Assembly: GCA_963680875.1 (NCBI GenBank)
Contig: OY804579.1
Span: 32,473,804-32,537,803, forward strand
From: Bathymodiolus brooksi
Taxonomy: Eukaryota > Mollusca > Bivalvia > Mytilida > Modiolidae
Direction: 5' to 3'
DNA: 64,000 bases
Under the pieces are notes generated by a model. That model saw nothing but the letters and a program-made list of their open reading frames with translations. It made no database searches and was not told where the DNA came from. Below are positions 20,840-37,200 of the stretch, piece by piece (position 1 is the first letter of the stretch; every line of letters begins with the position of its first letter). The position numbers and the translations under genes are program-made.

Positions 20840-23800
20840 ATCAGAACTAATATAATCTCTGTACATGGAGATATATTAATCTAAGGCTCATCAGAACTAA
20901 TATAATCTCTGTACATGGTGATATATTAATCTAAGGCTCATCAGAACTAATATAATCTCTGTACATGGAGATATATTAATCTAAGGCTCATCAGAACTAA
21001 TGTAATCTCTGTACATGGAGATATATTAATGTAAGGCTCATCAAAACTAATATAATCTCTATACATGGAGATATATTAATCTAAGGCTCATCAGAACTAA
21101 TATAATCTCTGTACATGGTGATATATTAATGTAAGGCTCATCAGAACTAATATAATCTCTGTACATGGAGATATATTAATCTAAGGCTCATCAGAACTAA
21201 TATAATCTCTGTACATGGAGATATATTAATCTAAGGCTCATCAGAACTAATATAATCTCTGTACATGGAGATATATTAATCTAAGGCTCATCAGAACTAA
21301 TATAATCTCTGTACATGGAGATATTTTAATGTAAGGCTCATCAGAACTAATATAATCTCTGTACATGGTGATATATTAATTTAAGGCTCATCAGAACTAA
21401 TATAATCTCTGTACATGGAGATATATTAATCTAAGGCTCATCAGAACTAATAAAACCTCTATACATGGTGATATATTAATCAAAGGTTCATCAGAACTAA
21501 TATAATCTCTGTACATGGAGATATATTAATGTAAGGCTCATCAGAACTAATATAATCTCTGTACATGGAGATATATTAATCTAAGGCTCATCAGAACTAA
21601 TATAATCTCTGTACATGGAGATATATTAATCTAAGCCTCATCAGAACTAATATAATCTCTGTACATGGAGATATATTAATCTAAGGCTCATCAGAGCTAA
21701 TATAATCTCTGTACATGAAGATATATTAATCTAAGGCTCACCAGAACTAATATAATCTCTGTACATGGTGATATATTAATGTAAGGCTCATCAGAACTAA
21801 TATAATCTCTGCACATGGAGATATATTAATCTAAGGCTCATCAGAACTAATATAATCTCTGTACATTGAGATATATTAATGTAAGGCTCATCAGAACTAA
21901 TATAATCTCTGTACATGGAGATATATTAATCTAAGGCTCATCAGAACTAATGTAATCTCTGTACATGGAGATATATTAATGTAAGGCTCATCAAAACTAA
22001 TATAATCTCTGTACATGGTGATATAATAATGTAAGGCTCACCAGAACTAATATAATCTCTGCACATGGAGATATATTAATGTAAGGTTCATCAAAACTAA
22101 TATAATCTCTGTATATGGAGATATATTAATCTAATGCTCATCAGAACTAATATAATCTCTGTACTTGGAGATATATTAATCTAAGGCTCATCAGAACTAA
22201 TATAATCTCTGTACATGGAGATATATTAATCTAAGGCTCATCAGAACTAATATAATCTCTCTACTTGGTGATATATTAATCTAAGGCTCATCAGAACTAA
22301 TATAATCTCTGTACATGGAGATATATTAATGTAAGGCTCATCAGAACTAATATAATCTCTGTACAGGGAGATATATTAATCTAAGGCTCATGAGAATTAA
22401 TATAATCTCTGTACATGGAGATATATTAATCTAAGGTTCATCAGAACTAATATAATCTCTGTACATGGAGATATATTAATCTAATACTCACCAGAACTAA
22501 TATAATCTCTGTACATGGTGATATATTAATTTAAGGCTCATCAGAACTAATATAATCTCTGTACATGGAGATATATTAATCTAAGGCTCATCAGAACTAA
22601 TATAATCTCTGTACATGGTGATATATTAATCTAAGGCTCATCAGAACTAATATAATCTCTGTACATGGAGATATATTAATCTAAGGCTCATCAGAACTAA
22701 TGTAATCTCTGTACATGGAGATATATTAATGTAAGGCTCATCAAAACTAATATAATCTCTATACATGGAGATATATTAATCTAAGGCTCATCAGAACTAA
22801 TATAATCTCTGTACATGGTGATATATTAATGTAAGGCTCATCAGAACTAATATAATCTCTGTACATGGAGATATATTAATCTAAGGCTCATCAGAACTAA
22901 TATAATCTCTGTACATGGAGATATATTAATCTAAGGCTCATCAGAACTAATATAATCTCTGTACATGGAGATATATTAATCTAAGGCTCATCAGAACTAA
23001 TATAATCTCTGTACATGGAGATATTTTAATGTAAGGCTCATCAGAACTAATATAATCTCTGTACATGGTGATATATTAATTTAAGGCTCATCAGAACTAA
23101 TATAATCTCTGTACATGGAGATATATTAATCTAAGGCTCATCAGAACTAATAAAACCTCTATACATGGTGATATATTAATCAAAGGTTCATCAGAACTAA
23201 TATAATCTCTGTACATGGAGATATATTAATGTAAGGCTCATCAGAACTAATATAATCTCTGTACATGGAGATATATTAATCTAAGGCTCATCAGAACTAA
23301 TATAATCTCTGTACATGGAGATATATTAATCTAAGCCTCATCAGAACTAATATAATCTCTGTACATGGAGATATATTAATCTAAGGCTCATCAGAGCTAA
23401 TATAATCTCTGTACATGAAGATATATTAATCTAAGGCTCACCAGAACTAATATAATCTCTGTACATGGTGATATATTAATGTAAGGCTCATCAGAACTAA
23501 TATAATCTCTGCACATGGAGATATATTAATCTAAGGCTCATCAGAACTAATATAATCTCTGTACATTGAGATATATTAATGTAAGGCTCATCAGAACTAA
23601 TATAATCTCTGTACATGGAGATATATTAATCTAAGGCTCATCAGAACTAATGTAATCTCTGTACATGGAGATATATTAATGTAAGGCTCATCAAAACTAA
23701 TATAATCTCTGTACATGGTGATATAATAATGTAAGGCTCACCAGAACTAATATAATCTCTGCACATGGAGATATATTAATGTAAGGTTCATCAAAACTAA

Positions 23801-24280
23801 TATAATCTCTGTATATGGAGATATATTAATCTAATGCTCATCAGAACTAATATAATCTCTGTACTTGGAGATATATTAATCTAAGGCTCATCAGAACTAA
23901 TATAATCTCTGTACATGGAGATATATTAATCTAAGGCTCATCAGAACTAATATAATCTCTCTACTTGGTGATATATTAATCTAAGGCTCATCAGAACTAA
24001 TATAATCTCTGTACATGGAGATATATTAATGTAAGGCTCATCAGAACTAATATAATCTCTGTACAGGGAGATATATTAATCTAAGGCTCATGAGAATTAA
24101 TATAATCTCTGTACATGGAGATATATTAATCTAAGGTTCATCAGAACTAATATAATCTCTGTACATGGAGATATATTAATCTAATACTCACCAGAACTAA
24201 TATAATCTCTGTACATGGTGATATATTAATTTAAGGCTCATCAGAACTAATATAATCTCTGTACATGGAGATATATTAAT
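20840..24280. repeat. Higher-order repeat: two copies of a 34-monomer block
   Basis: Markers recur 1,700 bp apart: gtaatctct at 21,002 and 22,702, atattttaat at 21,321 and 23,021, taaaacctct at 21,451 and 23,151, and atataataat at 22,021 and 23,721. The two blocks are close to identical over their length. Confidence 0.85.
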
Positions 24281-27200
24281 CTAAGGCTCATCAGAACTAA
24301 TGTAATCTCTGTACATGGAGATATATTAATGTAAGGCTAATCAAAACTAATATAATCTCTATGCATGGAGATATATTAATCTAAGGCTCATCAGAACTAA
24401 TATAATCTCTGTACATGGAGATATATTAATCTAAGGCTCATCAGAACTAATATAATCTCTGTACATGGAGATATATTAATGTAAGGCTCATCAAAACTAA
24501 TATAATCTCTATACATGGAGATATATTAATCTAAGACTCATCAGAACTAATATAATCTCTGTACATGGTGATATATTAATGTAAGGCTCACCAGAACTAA
24601 TATAATCTCTGCACATGGAGATATATTAATGTAAGGTTCATCAGAACTAATATAATCTCTGTACATGGAGATATATTAATCTAATGCTCATCAGAACTAA
24701 TATAATCTCTGTACATGGAGATATATTAATCTAAGGCTCATCAGAACTAATATAATCTCTGTACATGGAGATATATTAATCTAAGGCTCATCAGAACTAA
24801 TATAATCTCTCTACTTGGTGATATATTAATCTAAGGCTCATCAGAACTAATATAATCTCTGTACATGGAGATATATTAATGTAAGGCTCATCAGAACTAA
24901 TATAATCTCTGTACATGGAGATATATTAATGTAAGGCTCATCAGAACTAATATAATCTCTGTACAGGGAGATATATTAATCTAAGGCTCATGAGAATTAA
25001 TATAATCTCTGTACATGGAGATATATTAATCTAAGGTTCATCAGAACTAATATAATCTCTGTACATGGAGATATATTAATCTAATACTCACCAGAACTAA
25101 TATAATCTCTGTACATGGTGATATATTAATTTAAGGCTCATCAGAACTAATATAATCTCTGTACATGGAGATATATTAATCTAAGGCTCATCAGAACTAA
25201 TAAAACCTCTATACATGGTGATATATTAATCAAAGGCTCATCAGAACTAATATAATCTCTCTACATGGAGATATATTAATGTAAGGCTCATCAGAACTAA
25301 TATAATCTCTATACATGGTGATATATTAATTTAAGGCTCATCAGAACTAATATAATCTCTGTACATGGAGATATATTAATCTAAGGCTCATCAGAACTAA
25401 TAAAACCTCTATACATGGTGATATATTAATCAAAGGCTCATCAGAACTAATATAATCTCTCTACATGGAGATATTTTAATGTAAGGCTCATCAGAACTAA
25501 TATAATCTATGTACATGGTGATATATTAATTTAAGGCTCATTAGAACTAATATAATCTCTGTACATGGAGATATATTAATGTAAGGCTCATCAGAACTAA
25601 TATACTCTCTGTACATGGAGATATATTAATCTAATACTCACCAGAACTAATATAATCTCTGTACATGGTGATATATTAATCTAAGACTCATCAGAACTAA
25701 TATAATCTCTGTACATGGTGATATATTAATCTAAGGCTCAACAGAACTAATATAATCTCTGTACATGGTGATATATTAATCTAAGACTCATCAGAACTAA
25801 TATAATCTCTGTACATGGTGATATATTAATCTAAGGCTCATCAGAACTAATATAATCTCTGTACATGGAGATATATTAATCTAAGGCTCATCAGAACTAA
25901 TATAATCTCTGTACATGGTGATATATTAATCTAAGGCTCATCAGAACTAATATAATCTCTGTACATGGAGATATATTAATCTAAGGCTCATCAGAACTAA
26001 TGTAATCTCTGTACATGGAGATATATTAATGTAAGGCTCATCAAAACTAATATAATCTCTATACATGGAGATATATTAATCTAAGGCTCATCAGAACTAA
26101 TATAATCTCTGTACATGGTGATATATTAATGTAAGGCTCATCAGAACTAATATAATCTCTGTACATGGAGATATATTAATCTAAGGCTCATCAGAACTAA
26201 TATAATCTCTGTACATGGAGATATATTAATCTAAGGCTCATCAGAACTAATATAATCTCTGTACATGGAGATATATTAATCTAAGGCTCATCAGAACTAA
26301 TATAATCTCTGTACATGGAGATATATTAATGTAAGGCTCATCAGAACTAATATAATCTCTGTACATGGAGATATATTAATGTAAGGCTCATCAGAACTAA
26401 TATAATCTCTGTACATGGAGATATATTAATCTAAGGCTCATCAGAACTAATATAATCTCTGTACATGGAGATATATTAATCTAAGGCTCATCAGAGCTAA
26501 TATAATCTCTGTACATGAAGATATATTAATCTAAGGCTCACCAGAACTAATATAATCTCTGTACATGGTGATATATTAATGTAAGGCTCATCAGAACTAA
26601 TATAATCTCTGCACATGGAGATATATTAATCTAAGGCTCATCAGAACTAATATAATCTCTGTACATTGAGATATATTAATGTAAGGCTCATCAGAACTAA
26701 TATAATCTCTGTACATGGAGATATATTAATCTAAGGCTCATCAGAACTAATGTAATCTCTGTACATGGAGATATATTAATGTAAGGCTCATCAAAACTAA
26801 TATAATCTCTGTACATGGAGATATATTAATCTAAGGCTCATCAGAACTAATGTAATCTCTGTACATGGAGATATATTAATGTAAGGCTCATCAAAACTAA
26901 TATAATCTCTGTACATGGAGATATATTAATCTAAGACTCATCAGAACTAATATAATCTCTGTACATGGTGATATAATAATGTAAGGCTCACCAGAACTAA
27001 TATAATCTCTGCACATGGAGATATATTAATGTAAGGTTCATCAGAACTAATATAATCTCTGTATATGGAGATATATTAATCTAATGCTCATCAGAACTAA
27101 TATAATCTCTGTACATGGAGATATATTAATCTAAGGCTCATCAGAACTAATATAATCTCTGTACATGGAGATATATTAATCTAAGGCTCATCAGAACTAA

Positions 27201-29800
27201 TATAATCTCTCTACTTGGTGATATATTAATCTAAGGCTCATCAGAACTAATATAATCTCTGTACATGGAGATATATTAATGTAAGGCTCATCAGAACTAA
27301 TATAATCTCTGTACATGGAGATATATTAATGTAAGGCTCATCAGAACTAATATAATCTCTGTACAGGGAGATATATTAATCTAAGGCTCATGAGAATTAA
27401 TATAATCTCTGTACATGGAGATATATTAATCTAAGGTTCATCAGAACTAATATAATCTCTGTATATGGAGATATATTAATCTAATACTCACCAGAACTAA
27501 TATAATCTCTGTACATGGTGATATATTAATTTAAGGCTCATCAGAACTAATATAATCTCTGTACATGGAGATATATTAATCTAAGGCTCATCAGAACTAA
27601 TGTAATCTCTGTACATGGAGATATATTAATGTAAGGTTAATCAAAACTAATATAATCTCTATGCATGGAGATATATTAATCTAAGGCTCATCAGAACTAA
27701 TATAATCTCTGTACATGGAGATATATTAATCTAAGGCTCATCAGAACTAATGTAATCTCTGTACATGGAGATATATTAATGTAAGGCTCATCAAAACTAA
27801 TATAATCTCTATACATGGAGATATATTAATCTAAGACTCATCAGAACTAATATAATTTCTGTACATGGTGATATATTAATGTAAGGCTCATCAGAACTAA
27901 TATAATCTCTGCACATGGAGATATATTAATGTAAGGTTCATCAGAACTAATATAATCTCTGTACATGGAGATACATTAATCCAATGCTCATCAGAACTAA
28001 TATAATCGCTGTACATGGAGATATATTAATCTAAGGCTCATCAGAACTAATATAATCTCTGTACATGGAGATATATTAATCTAAGGCTCATCAGAACTAA
28101 TATAATCTCTCTACTTGGTGATATATTAATCTAAGGCTCATCAGAACTAATATAATCTCTGTACATGGAGATATATTAATGTAAGGCTCATCAGAACTAA
28201 TATAATCTCTGTACATGGAGATATATTAATGTAAGGCTCATCAGAACTAATATAATCTCTGTACAGGGAGATATATTAATCTAAAGCTCATGAGAATTAA
28301 TATAATCTCTGTACATGGAGATATATTAATCTAAGGTTCATCAGAACTAATATAATCTCTGTACATGGAGATATATTAATCTAATACTCACCAGAACTAA
28401 TATAATCTCTGTACATGGTGATATATTAATGTAAGGCTCATCAGAACTAATATAATCTCTGTACATGGAGATATATTAATCTAAGGCTCATCAGAACTAA
28501 TAAAACCTCTATACATGTTGATATATTAATCAAAGGCTCATCAGAACTAATATAATCTCTCTACATAGAGATATATTAATGTAAGGCTCATCAGAACTAA
28601 TATAATCTCTATACATGGTGATATATTAATTTAAGGCTCATCAGAACTAATATAATCTCTGTACATGGAGATATATTAATCTAAGGCTCATCAGAACTAA
28701 TAAAACCTCTATACATGGTGATATATTAATCAAAGGCTCATCAGAACTAATATAATCTCTCTACATGGAGATATTTTAATGTAAGGCTCATCAGAACTAA
28801 TATAATCTATGTACATGGTGATATATTAATATAAGGCTCATTAGAACTAATATAATCTCTGTACATGGAGATATATTAATGTAAGGCTCATCAGAACTAA
28901 TATACACTCTGTACATGGAGATATATTAATCTAATACTCACCAGAACTAATATAATCTCTGTACATGGTGATATATTAATCTAAGACTCATCAGAACTAA
29001 TATAATCTCTGTACATGGTGATATATTAATCTAAGGCTCAACAGAACTAATATAATCTCTGTACATGGTGATATATTAATCTAAGACTCATCAGAACTAA
29101 TATAATCTCTGTACATGGTGATATATTAATCTAAGGCTCATCAGAACTAATATAATCTCTGTACATGGAGATATATTAATCTAAGGCTCATCAGAACTAA
29201 TATAATCTCTGTACATGGTGATATATTAATCTAAGGCTCATCAGAACTAATATAATCTCTGTACATGGAGATATATTAATCTAAGGCTCATCAGAACTAA
29301 TGTAATCTCTGTACATGGAGATATATTAATGTAAGGCTCATCAAAACTAATATAATCTCTATACATGGAGATATATTAATCTAAGGCTCACCAGAACTAA
29401 TATAATCTCTGTACATGGTGATATATTAATGTAAGGCTCATCAGAACTAATATAATCTCTGTACATGGAGATATATTAATCTAAGGCTCATCAGAACTAA
29501 TATAATCTCTGTACATGGAGATATATTAATCTAAGGCTCATCAGAACTAATATAATCTCTGTACATGGAGATATATTAATCTAAGGCTCATCAGAACTAA
29601 TATAATCTCTGTACATGGAGATATATTAATGTAAGGCTCATCAGAACTAATATAATCTCTGTACATGGAGATATTTTAATGTAAGGCTCATCAGAACTAA
29701 TATAATCTCTATACATGGTGATATATTAATTTAAGGCTCATCAGAACTAATATAATCTCTGTACATGGAGATATATTAATCTAAGGCTCATCAGAACTAA
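24280..29800. repeat. Higher-order repeat: 66-monomer block, about 1.7 copies
   Basis: Markers recur 3,300 bp apart: atgcatggag at 24,361 and 27,661, gtacagggag at 24,961 and 28,261, taaaacctct at 25,201 and 28,501, and the odd tatactctct at 25,601, which has mutated further to tatacactct at 28,901. After about 29.8 kb the offset has grown to 3,550 bp, showing monomer gains within the second copy. Confidence 0.8.
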
Positions 29801-32299
29801 TAAAACCTCTATACATGGTGATATATTAATCAAAGGTTCATCAGAACTAATATAATCTCTGTACATGGAGATATATTAATGTAAGGCTCATCAGAACTAA
29901 TATAATCTCTGTACATGGAGATATATTAATGTAAGGCTCATCAGAACTAATATAATCTCTGTACATGGAGATATATTAATCTAAGGCTCATCAGAACTAA
30001 TATAATCTCTGTACATGGAGATATATTAATCTAAGGCTCATCAGAGCTAATATAATCTCTGTACATGAAGATATATTAATCTAAGGCTCACCAGAACTAA
30101 TATAATCTCTGTACATGGTGATATATTAATCTAAGGCTCATCAGAACTAATATAATCTCTCTACTTGGTGATATATTAATCTAAGGCTCATCAGAACTAA
30201 TATAATCTCTGTACATGGAGATATATTAATGTAAGGCTCATCAGAACTAATATAATCTCTGTACATGGAGATATATTAATGTAAGGCTCATCAGAACTAA
30301 TATAATCTCTGTACAGGGAGATATATTAATCTAAGGCTCATGAGAATTAATATAATCTCTGTACATGGAGATATATTAATCTAAGGTTCATCAGAACTAA
30401 TATAATCTCTGTACATGGAGATATATTAATCTAATACTCACCAGAACTAATATAATCTCTGTACATGGTGATATATTAATGTAAGGCTCATCAGAACTAA
30501 TATAATCTCTATACATGGTGATATATTAATTTAAGGCTCATCAGAACTAATAAAACCTCTATACATGGTGATATATTAATCAAAGCCTCATCAGAACTAA
30601 TATAATCTCTCTACATGGAGATATATTAATGTAAGGCTCATCAGAACTAATATAATCTCTGTACATGGTGATATATTAATCTAAGGCTCATTAGAACTAA
30701 TATAATCTCTGTACATGGAGATATATTAATGTAAGGCTCATCAGAACTAATATAATCTCTGTACATGGAGATATATTAATCTAAGGCTCATCAGAACTAA
30801 TATAATCTCTGTACATGGAGATATATTAATGTAAGGCTCATCAGAGCTAATATAATCTCTGTACATGAAGATATATTAATCTAAGGCTCATCAGAACTAA
30901 TATAATCTCTGTACATGGTGATATATTAATGTAAGGCTCATCAGAACTAATATAATCTCTGCACATGGAGATATATTAATGTAAGGCTCATCAGAACTAA
31001 TATAATCTCTGTACATGGAGATATATTAATCTAAGGCTCATCAGAACTAATATAATCTCTGTACATGGTGATATATTAATCTAAGGCTCATCAGAACTAA
31101 TATAATCTCTGTACATGGAGATATATTAATCTAAGGCTCATCAGAACTAATGTAATCTCTGTACATGGAGATATATTAATGTAAGGCTATTCAAAACTAA
31201 TATAATCTCTATGCATGGAGATATATTAATCTAAGGCTCATCAGAACTAATATAATCTCTGTACATGGAGATATATTAATCTAAGGCTCATCAGAACTAA
31301 TATAATCTCTGTACATGGAGATATATTAATGTAAGGCTCATCAAAACTAATATAATCTCTATACATGGAGATATATTAATCTAAGACTCATCAGAACTAA
31401 TATAATCTCTGTACATGGTGATATATTAATGTAAGGCTCACCAGAACTAATATAATCTCTGCACATGGAGATATATTAATGTAAGGTTCATCAGAACTAA
31501 TATAATCTCTGTACATGGAGATATATTAATCTAATGCTCATCAGAACTAATATAATCTCTGTACATGGAGATATATTAATCTAAGGCTCATCAGAACTAA
31601 TAAAACCTCTATACATGGAGATATATTAATCTAAGGCTCATCAGAACTAATATAATCTCTCTACTTGGTGATATATTAATCTAAGGCTCATCAGAACTAA
31701 TATAATCTCTGTACATGGAGATATATTAATGTAAGGCTCATCAGAACTAATATAATCTCTGTACATGGAGATATATTAATGTAAGGCTCATCAGAACTAA
31801 TATAATCTCTGTACAGGGAGATATATTAATCTAAGGCTCATGAGAATTAATATAATCTCTGTACATGGAGATATATTAATGTAAAGCTCATCAGAACTAA
31901 TATAATCTCTGTACATGGAGATATATTAATCTAAGGCTCATCAGAACTAATATAATCTCTGTACATGGAGATATATTAATCTAAGGCTCATCAGAACTAA
32001 TATAATCTCTGTACATGGAGATATATTAATCTAAGGCTCATCAGAACTAATATAATCTCTGTACATGGTGATATATTAATGTAAGGCTCACCAGAACTAA
32101 TATAATCTCTGCACATGGAGATATATTAATGTAAGGTTCATCAGAACTAATATAATCTCTGTACATGGAGATATATTAATCTAAGGCTCATCAGAACTAA
32201 TATAATCTCTGTACATGGAGATATATTAATGTAAGGCTCATCAGAACTAATATAATCTCTGTACATGGTGATATATTAATTTAAGGCACATTAGAACTA

Positions 32300-35200
32300 A
32301 TATAATCTCTGTACATGGAGATATATTAATGTAAGGCTCATCAGAACTAATATAATCTCTGTACATGGAGATATATTAATCTAAGGCTCATCAGAACTAA
32401 TATAATCTCTGTACATGGAGATATATTAATGTAAGGCTCATCAGAGCTAATATAATCTCTGTACATGAAGATATATTAATGTAAGGCTCATCAGAACTAA
32501 TATAATCTCTGTACATGGAGATATATTAATGTAAGGCTCATCAGAACTAATATAATCTCTGTACATGGAGATATATTAATGTAAGGCTCATCAGAACTAA
32601 TATAATCTCTATACATTGAGATATATTAATCTAAGGCTCATCAGAACTAATATAATCTCTGTACATGGTGATATATTAATGTAAGGCTCACCAGAACTAA
32701 TATAATCTCTGCACATGGAGATATATTAATGTAAGGCTCATCAGAACTAATATAATCTTTGTACATGGAGATATATTAATCTAAGGCTCATCAGAACTAA
32801 TATAATCTCTGTACATGGAGATATATTAATCTAAGGCTCATCAGAACTAATATAATCTCTGTACATGGTGATATATTAATCTAAGGCTCATCAGAACTAA
32901 TATAATCTCGGTACATGGTGATATATTAATCTAAGGCTCATCAGAACTAATATAATCTCTGTACATGGTGATATATTAATATAATACTCACCAGAACTAA
33001 TATAATCTCTGTACATGGAGATATATTAATGTAAGGCTCATCAGAACTAATATAATCTCTGTACATGTTTATATATTAATTTAAGGCTCATCAGAACTAA
33101 TATAATCTCTGTACATGGAGATATATTAATCTAAGGCTCATCAGAACTAATGTAATCTCTGTACATGGAGATATATTAATGTTAGGCTCATCAGAACTAA
33201 TATAATCTCTATACATGGAGATATATTAATCTAAGGCTCATCAGAACTAATATAATCTCTGTACATGGTGATATATTAATGTAAGGCTCACCAGAACTAA
33301 TATAATCTCTGCACATGGAGATATATTAATGTAAGGCTCATCAGAACTAATATAATCTCTGTACATGGAGATATATTAATCTAAGGCTCATCAGAACTAA
33401 TATATTCTCTGTACATGGTGATATATTAATCTAAGGCTCATCAGAACTAATATAATCTCTGTACATGGTGATATATTAATCTAAGGCTCATCAGAACTAA
33501 TATAATCTCTGTACATGGTGATATATTAATGTAAGGCTCATCAGAACTAATATAATCTCTGTACATGGAGATATATTAATGTAAGGCTCATCAGAAGTAA
33601 TATAATCTCTGTACATGGAGATATATTAATCTAAGGCTCATCAGAACTAATATAATCTCTGTACATGGAGATATATTAATCTAAGGCTCATCAGAACTAA
33701 TATAATCTCTGTTCATGGAGATATATTAATCTAAGGCTCATCAGAACTAATATAATCTCTGTACATGGTGATATATTAATCTAAGGCTCATCAGAACTAA
33801 TATAATCTCTGTACATGGAGATATATTAATCTAAGGCTCACCAGAACTAATATAATCTCTCTACTTGGTGATATATTAATCTAAGGCTCATCAGAACTAA
33901 TATAATTTCTGTACATGGAGATATATTAATGTAAGTCTCATCAGAACTAATATAATCTCTGTACATGGAGATATATTAATGTAAGGCTCATCAGAACTAA
34001 TATAATCTCTGTACATGGAGATATATTAATGTAAGGCTCATCAGAACTAATATAATCTCTGTACGTGGTGATATATTAATTTAAGGCTCATTAGAACTAA
34101 TATAATCTCTGTACATGGAGATATATTAATGTAAGGCTCATCAGAACTAATATAATCTCTGTACATGGAGATATATTAATCTAAGGCTCATCAGAACTAA
34201 TATAATCTCTGTACATGGAGATATATTAATCTAAGGCTCATCAGAACTAATATAATCTCTGTACATGGAGATATATTAATGTAAGGCTCATCACAGCTAA
34301 TATAATCTCTGTACATGAAGATATATTAATGTAAGGCTCATCAGAACTAATATAATCTCTGTACATGGAGATATATTAATGTAAGGCTCATCAGAACTAA
34401 TATAATCTCTGTACATGGAGATATATTAATGTAAGGCTCATCAGAACTAATATAATCTCTATACATGGAGATATATTAATCTAAGGCTCATCAGAACTAA
34501 TATAATCTCTGTACATGGTGATATATTAATGTAAGGCTCACCAGAACTAATATAATCTCTGCACATGGAGATATATTAATGTAAGGCTCATCAGAACTAA
34601 TATAATCTTTGTACATGGAGATATATTAATCTAAGGCTCATCAGAACTAATATAATCTCTGTACATGGAGATATATTAATCTAAGGCTCATCAGAACTAA
34701 TATAATCTCTGTACATGGTGATATATTAATCTAAGGCTCATCAGAACTAATATAATCTCTGTACATTGTGATATATTAATCTAAGGCTCATCAAAACTAA
34801 TATAATCTCTGTACATGGTGATATATTAATCTAATACTCACCAGAACTAATATAATCTCTGTACATGGTGATATATTAATGTAAGGCTCATCAGAACTAA
34901 TATAATCTCTGTACATGTTTATATATTAATTTAAGGCTCATCAGAACTAATATAATCTCTGTACATGGAGATATATTAATCTAAGGCTCATCAGAACTAA
35001 TGTAATCTCTGTACATGGAGATATATTAATGTAAGGCTCATCAGAACTAATATAATCTCTATACATGGAGATATATTAATCAAAGTCTCATCAGAACTAA
35101 TATAATCTCTGTACATGGTGATATATTAATGTAAGGCTCACCAGAACTAATATAATCTCTGCACATGGAGATATATTAATGTAAGGCTCATCAGAACTAA

Positions 35201-37200
35201 TATAATCTCTGTACATGGAGATATATTAATCTAAGGCTCATCAGAACTAATATAATCTCTGTACATGGTGATATATTAATCTAAGGCTCATCAGAACTAA
35301 TATAATCTCTGTACATGGAGATATATTAATCTAATGCTCACCAAAACTAATATAATCTCTGTACATGGTGATATATTAATGTAAGGCTCATCAGAACTAA
35401 TATAATCTCTGTACATGGAGATATATTAATGTAAGGCTCATCAGAAGTAATATAATCTCTGTACATGGAGATATATTAATCTAAGGCTCATCAGAACTAA
35501 TATAATCTCTGTACATGGAGATATATTAATCTAAGGCTCATCAGAACTAATATAATCTCTGTTCATGGAGATATATTAATCTAAGGCTCATCAGAACTAA
35601 TATAATCTCTGTACATGGTGATATATTAATCTAAGGCTCATCAGAACTAATATAATCTCTGTACATGGAGATATATTAATCTAAGGCTCATCAGAACTAA
35701 TATAATCTCTCTACTTGGTGATATATTAATCTAAGGCTCATCAGAACTAATATAATCTCTGTACATGGAGATATATTAATGTAAGTCTCATCAGAACTAA
35801 TATAATCTCTGTACATGGAGATATATTAATGTAAGGCTCATCAGAACTAATATAATCTCTGTACATGGAGATATATTAATGTAAGGCTCATCAGAACTAA
35901 TATAATCTCTGTACGTGGTGATATATTAATTTAAGGCTCATTAGAACTAATATAATCTCTGTACATGGAGATATATTAATGTAAGGCTCATCAGAACTAA
36001 TATAATCTCTGTACATGGAGATATATTAATCTAAGGCTCATCAGAACTAATATAATCTCTGTACATGGAGATATATTAATGTAAGGCTCATCACAGCTAA
36101 TATAATCTCTGTACATGAAGATATATTAATGTAAGGCTCATCAGAACTAATATAATCTCTGTACATGGAGATATATTAATGTAAGGCTCATCAGAACTAA
36201 TATAATCTCTGTACATGGAGATATATTAATGTAAGGCTCATCAGAACTAATATAATCTCTATACATGGAGATATATTAATCGAAGGCTCATCAGAACTAA
36301 TATAATCTCTGTACATGGTGATATATTAATGTAAGGCTCACCAGAACTAATATAATCTCTGCACATGGAGATATATTAATGTAAGGCTCATCAGAACTAA
36401 TATAATCTCTGTACATGGAGATATATTAATCTAAGGCTCATCAGAACTAATATAATCTCTGTACATGGAGATATATTAATCTAAGGCTCATCAGAACTAA
36501 TATAATCTCTGTACATGGTGATATATTAATCTAAGGCTCATCAGAACTAATATAATCTCTGTACATGGTGATATATTAATCTAAGGCTCATCAGAACTAA
36601 TATAATCTCTGTACATGGTGATATATTAATCTAATACTCACCAGAACTAATATAATCTCTGTACATGGTGATATATTAATGTAAGGCTCATCAGAACTAA
36701 TATAATCTCTGTACATGTTTATATATTAATTTAAGGCTCATCAGAACTAATATAATCTCTGTACATGGAGATATATTAATCTAAGGCTCATCAGAACTAA
36801 TGTAATCTCTGTACATGGAGATATATTAATGTAAGGCTCATCAGAACTAATATAATCTCTATACATGGAGATATATTAATCTAAGGCTCATCAGAACTAA
36901 TATAATCTCTGTACATGGTGATATATTAATGTAAGGCTCACCAGAACTAATATAATCTCTGCACATGGAGATATATTAATGTAAGGCTCATCAGAACTAA
37001 TATAATCTCTGTACATGGAGATATATTAATCTAAGGCTCATCAGAACTAATATATTCTCTGTACATGGTGATATATTAATCTAAGGCTCATCAGAACTAA
37101 TATAATCTCTGTACATGGTGATATATTAATCTAAGGCTCATCAGAACTAATATAATCTCTGTACATGGTGATATATTAATCTAAGGCTCCTCAGAACTAA
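32300..37200. repeat. Higher-order repeat: about 37-monomer block, 2.5 copies
   Basis: gtacatgttt occurs at 33,061, 34,911 and 36,711 (spacings 1,850 and 1,800). gttcatggag is at 33,711 and 35,561, gtacgtggtg at 34,061 and 35,911, and tcacagctaa at 34,291 and 36,091. Copies two and three differ by loss of one 50-bp monomer between 34.1 and 34.3 kb relative to 35.9-36.1 kb. Confidence 0.8.
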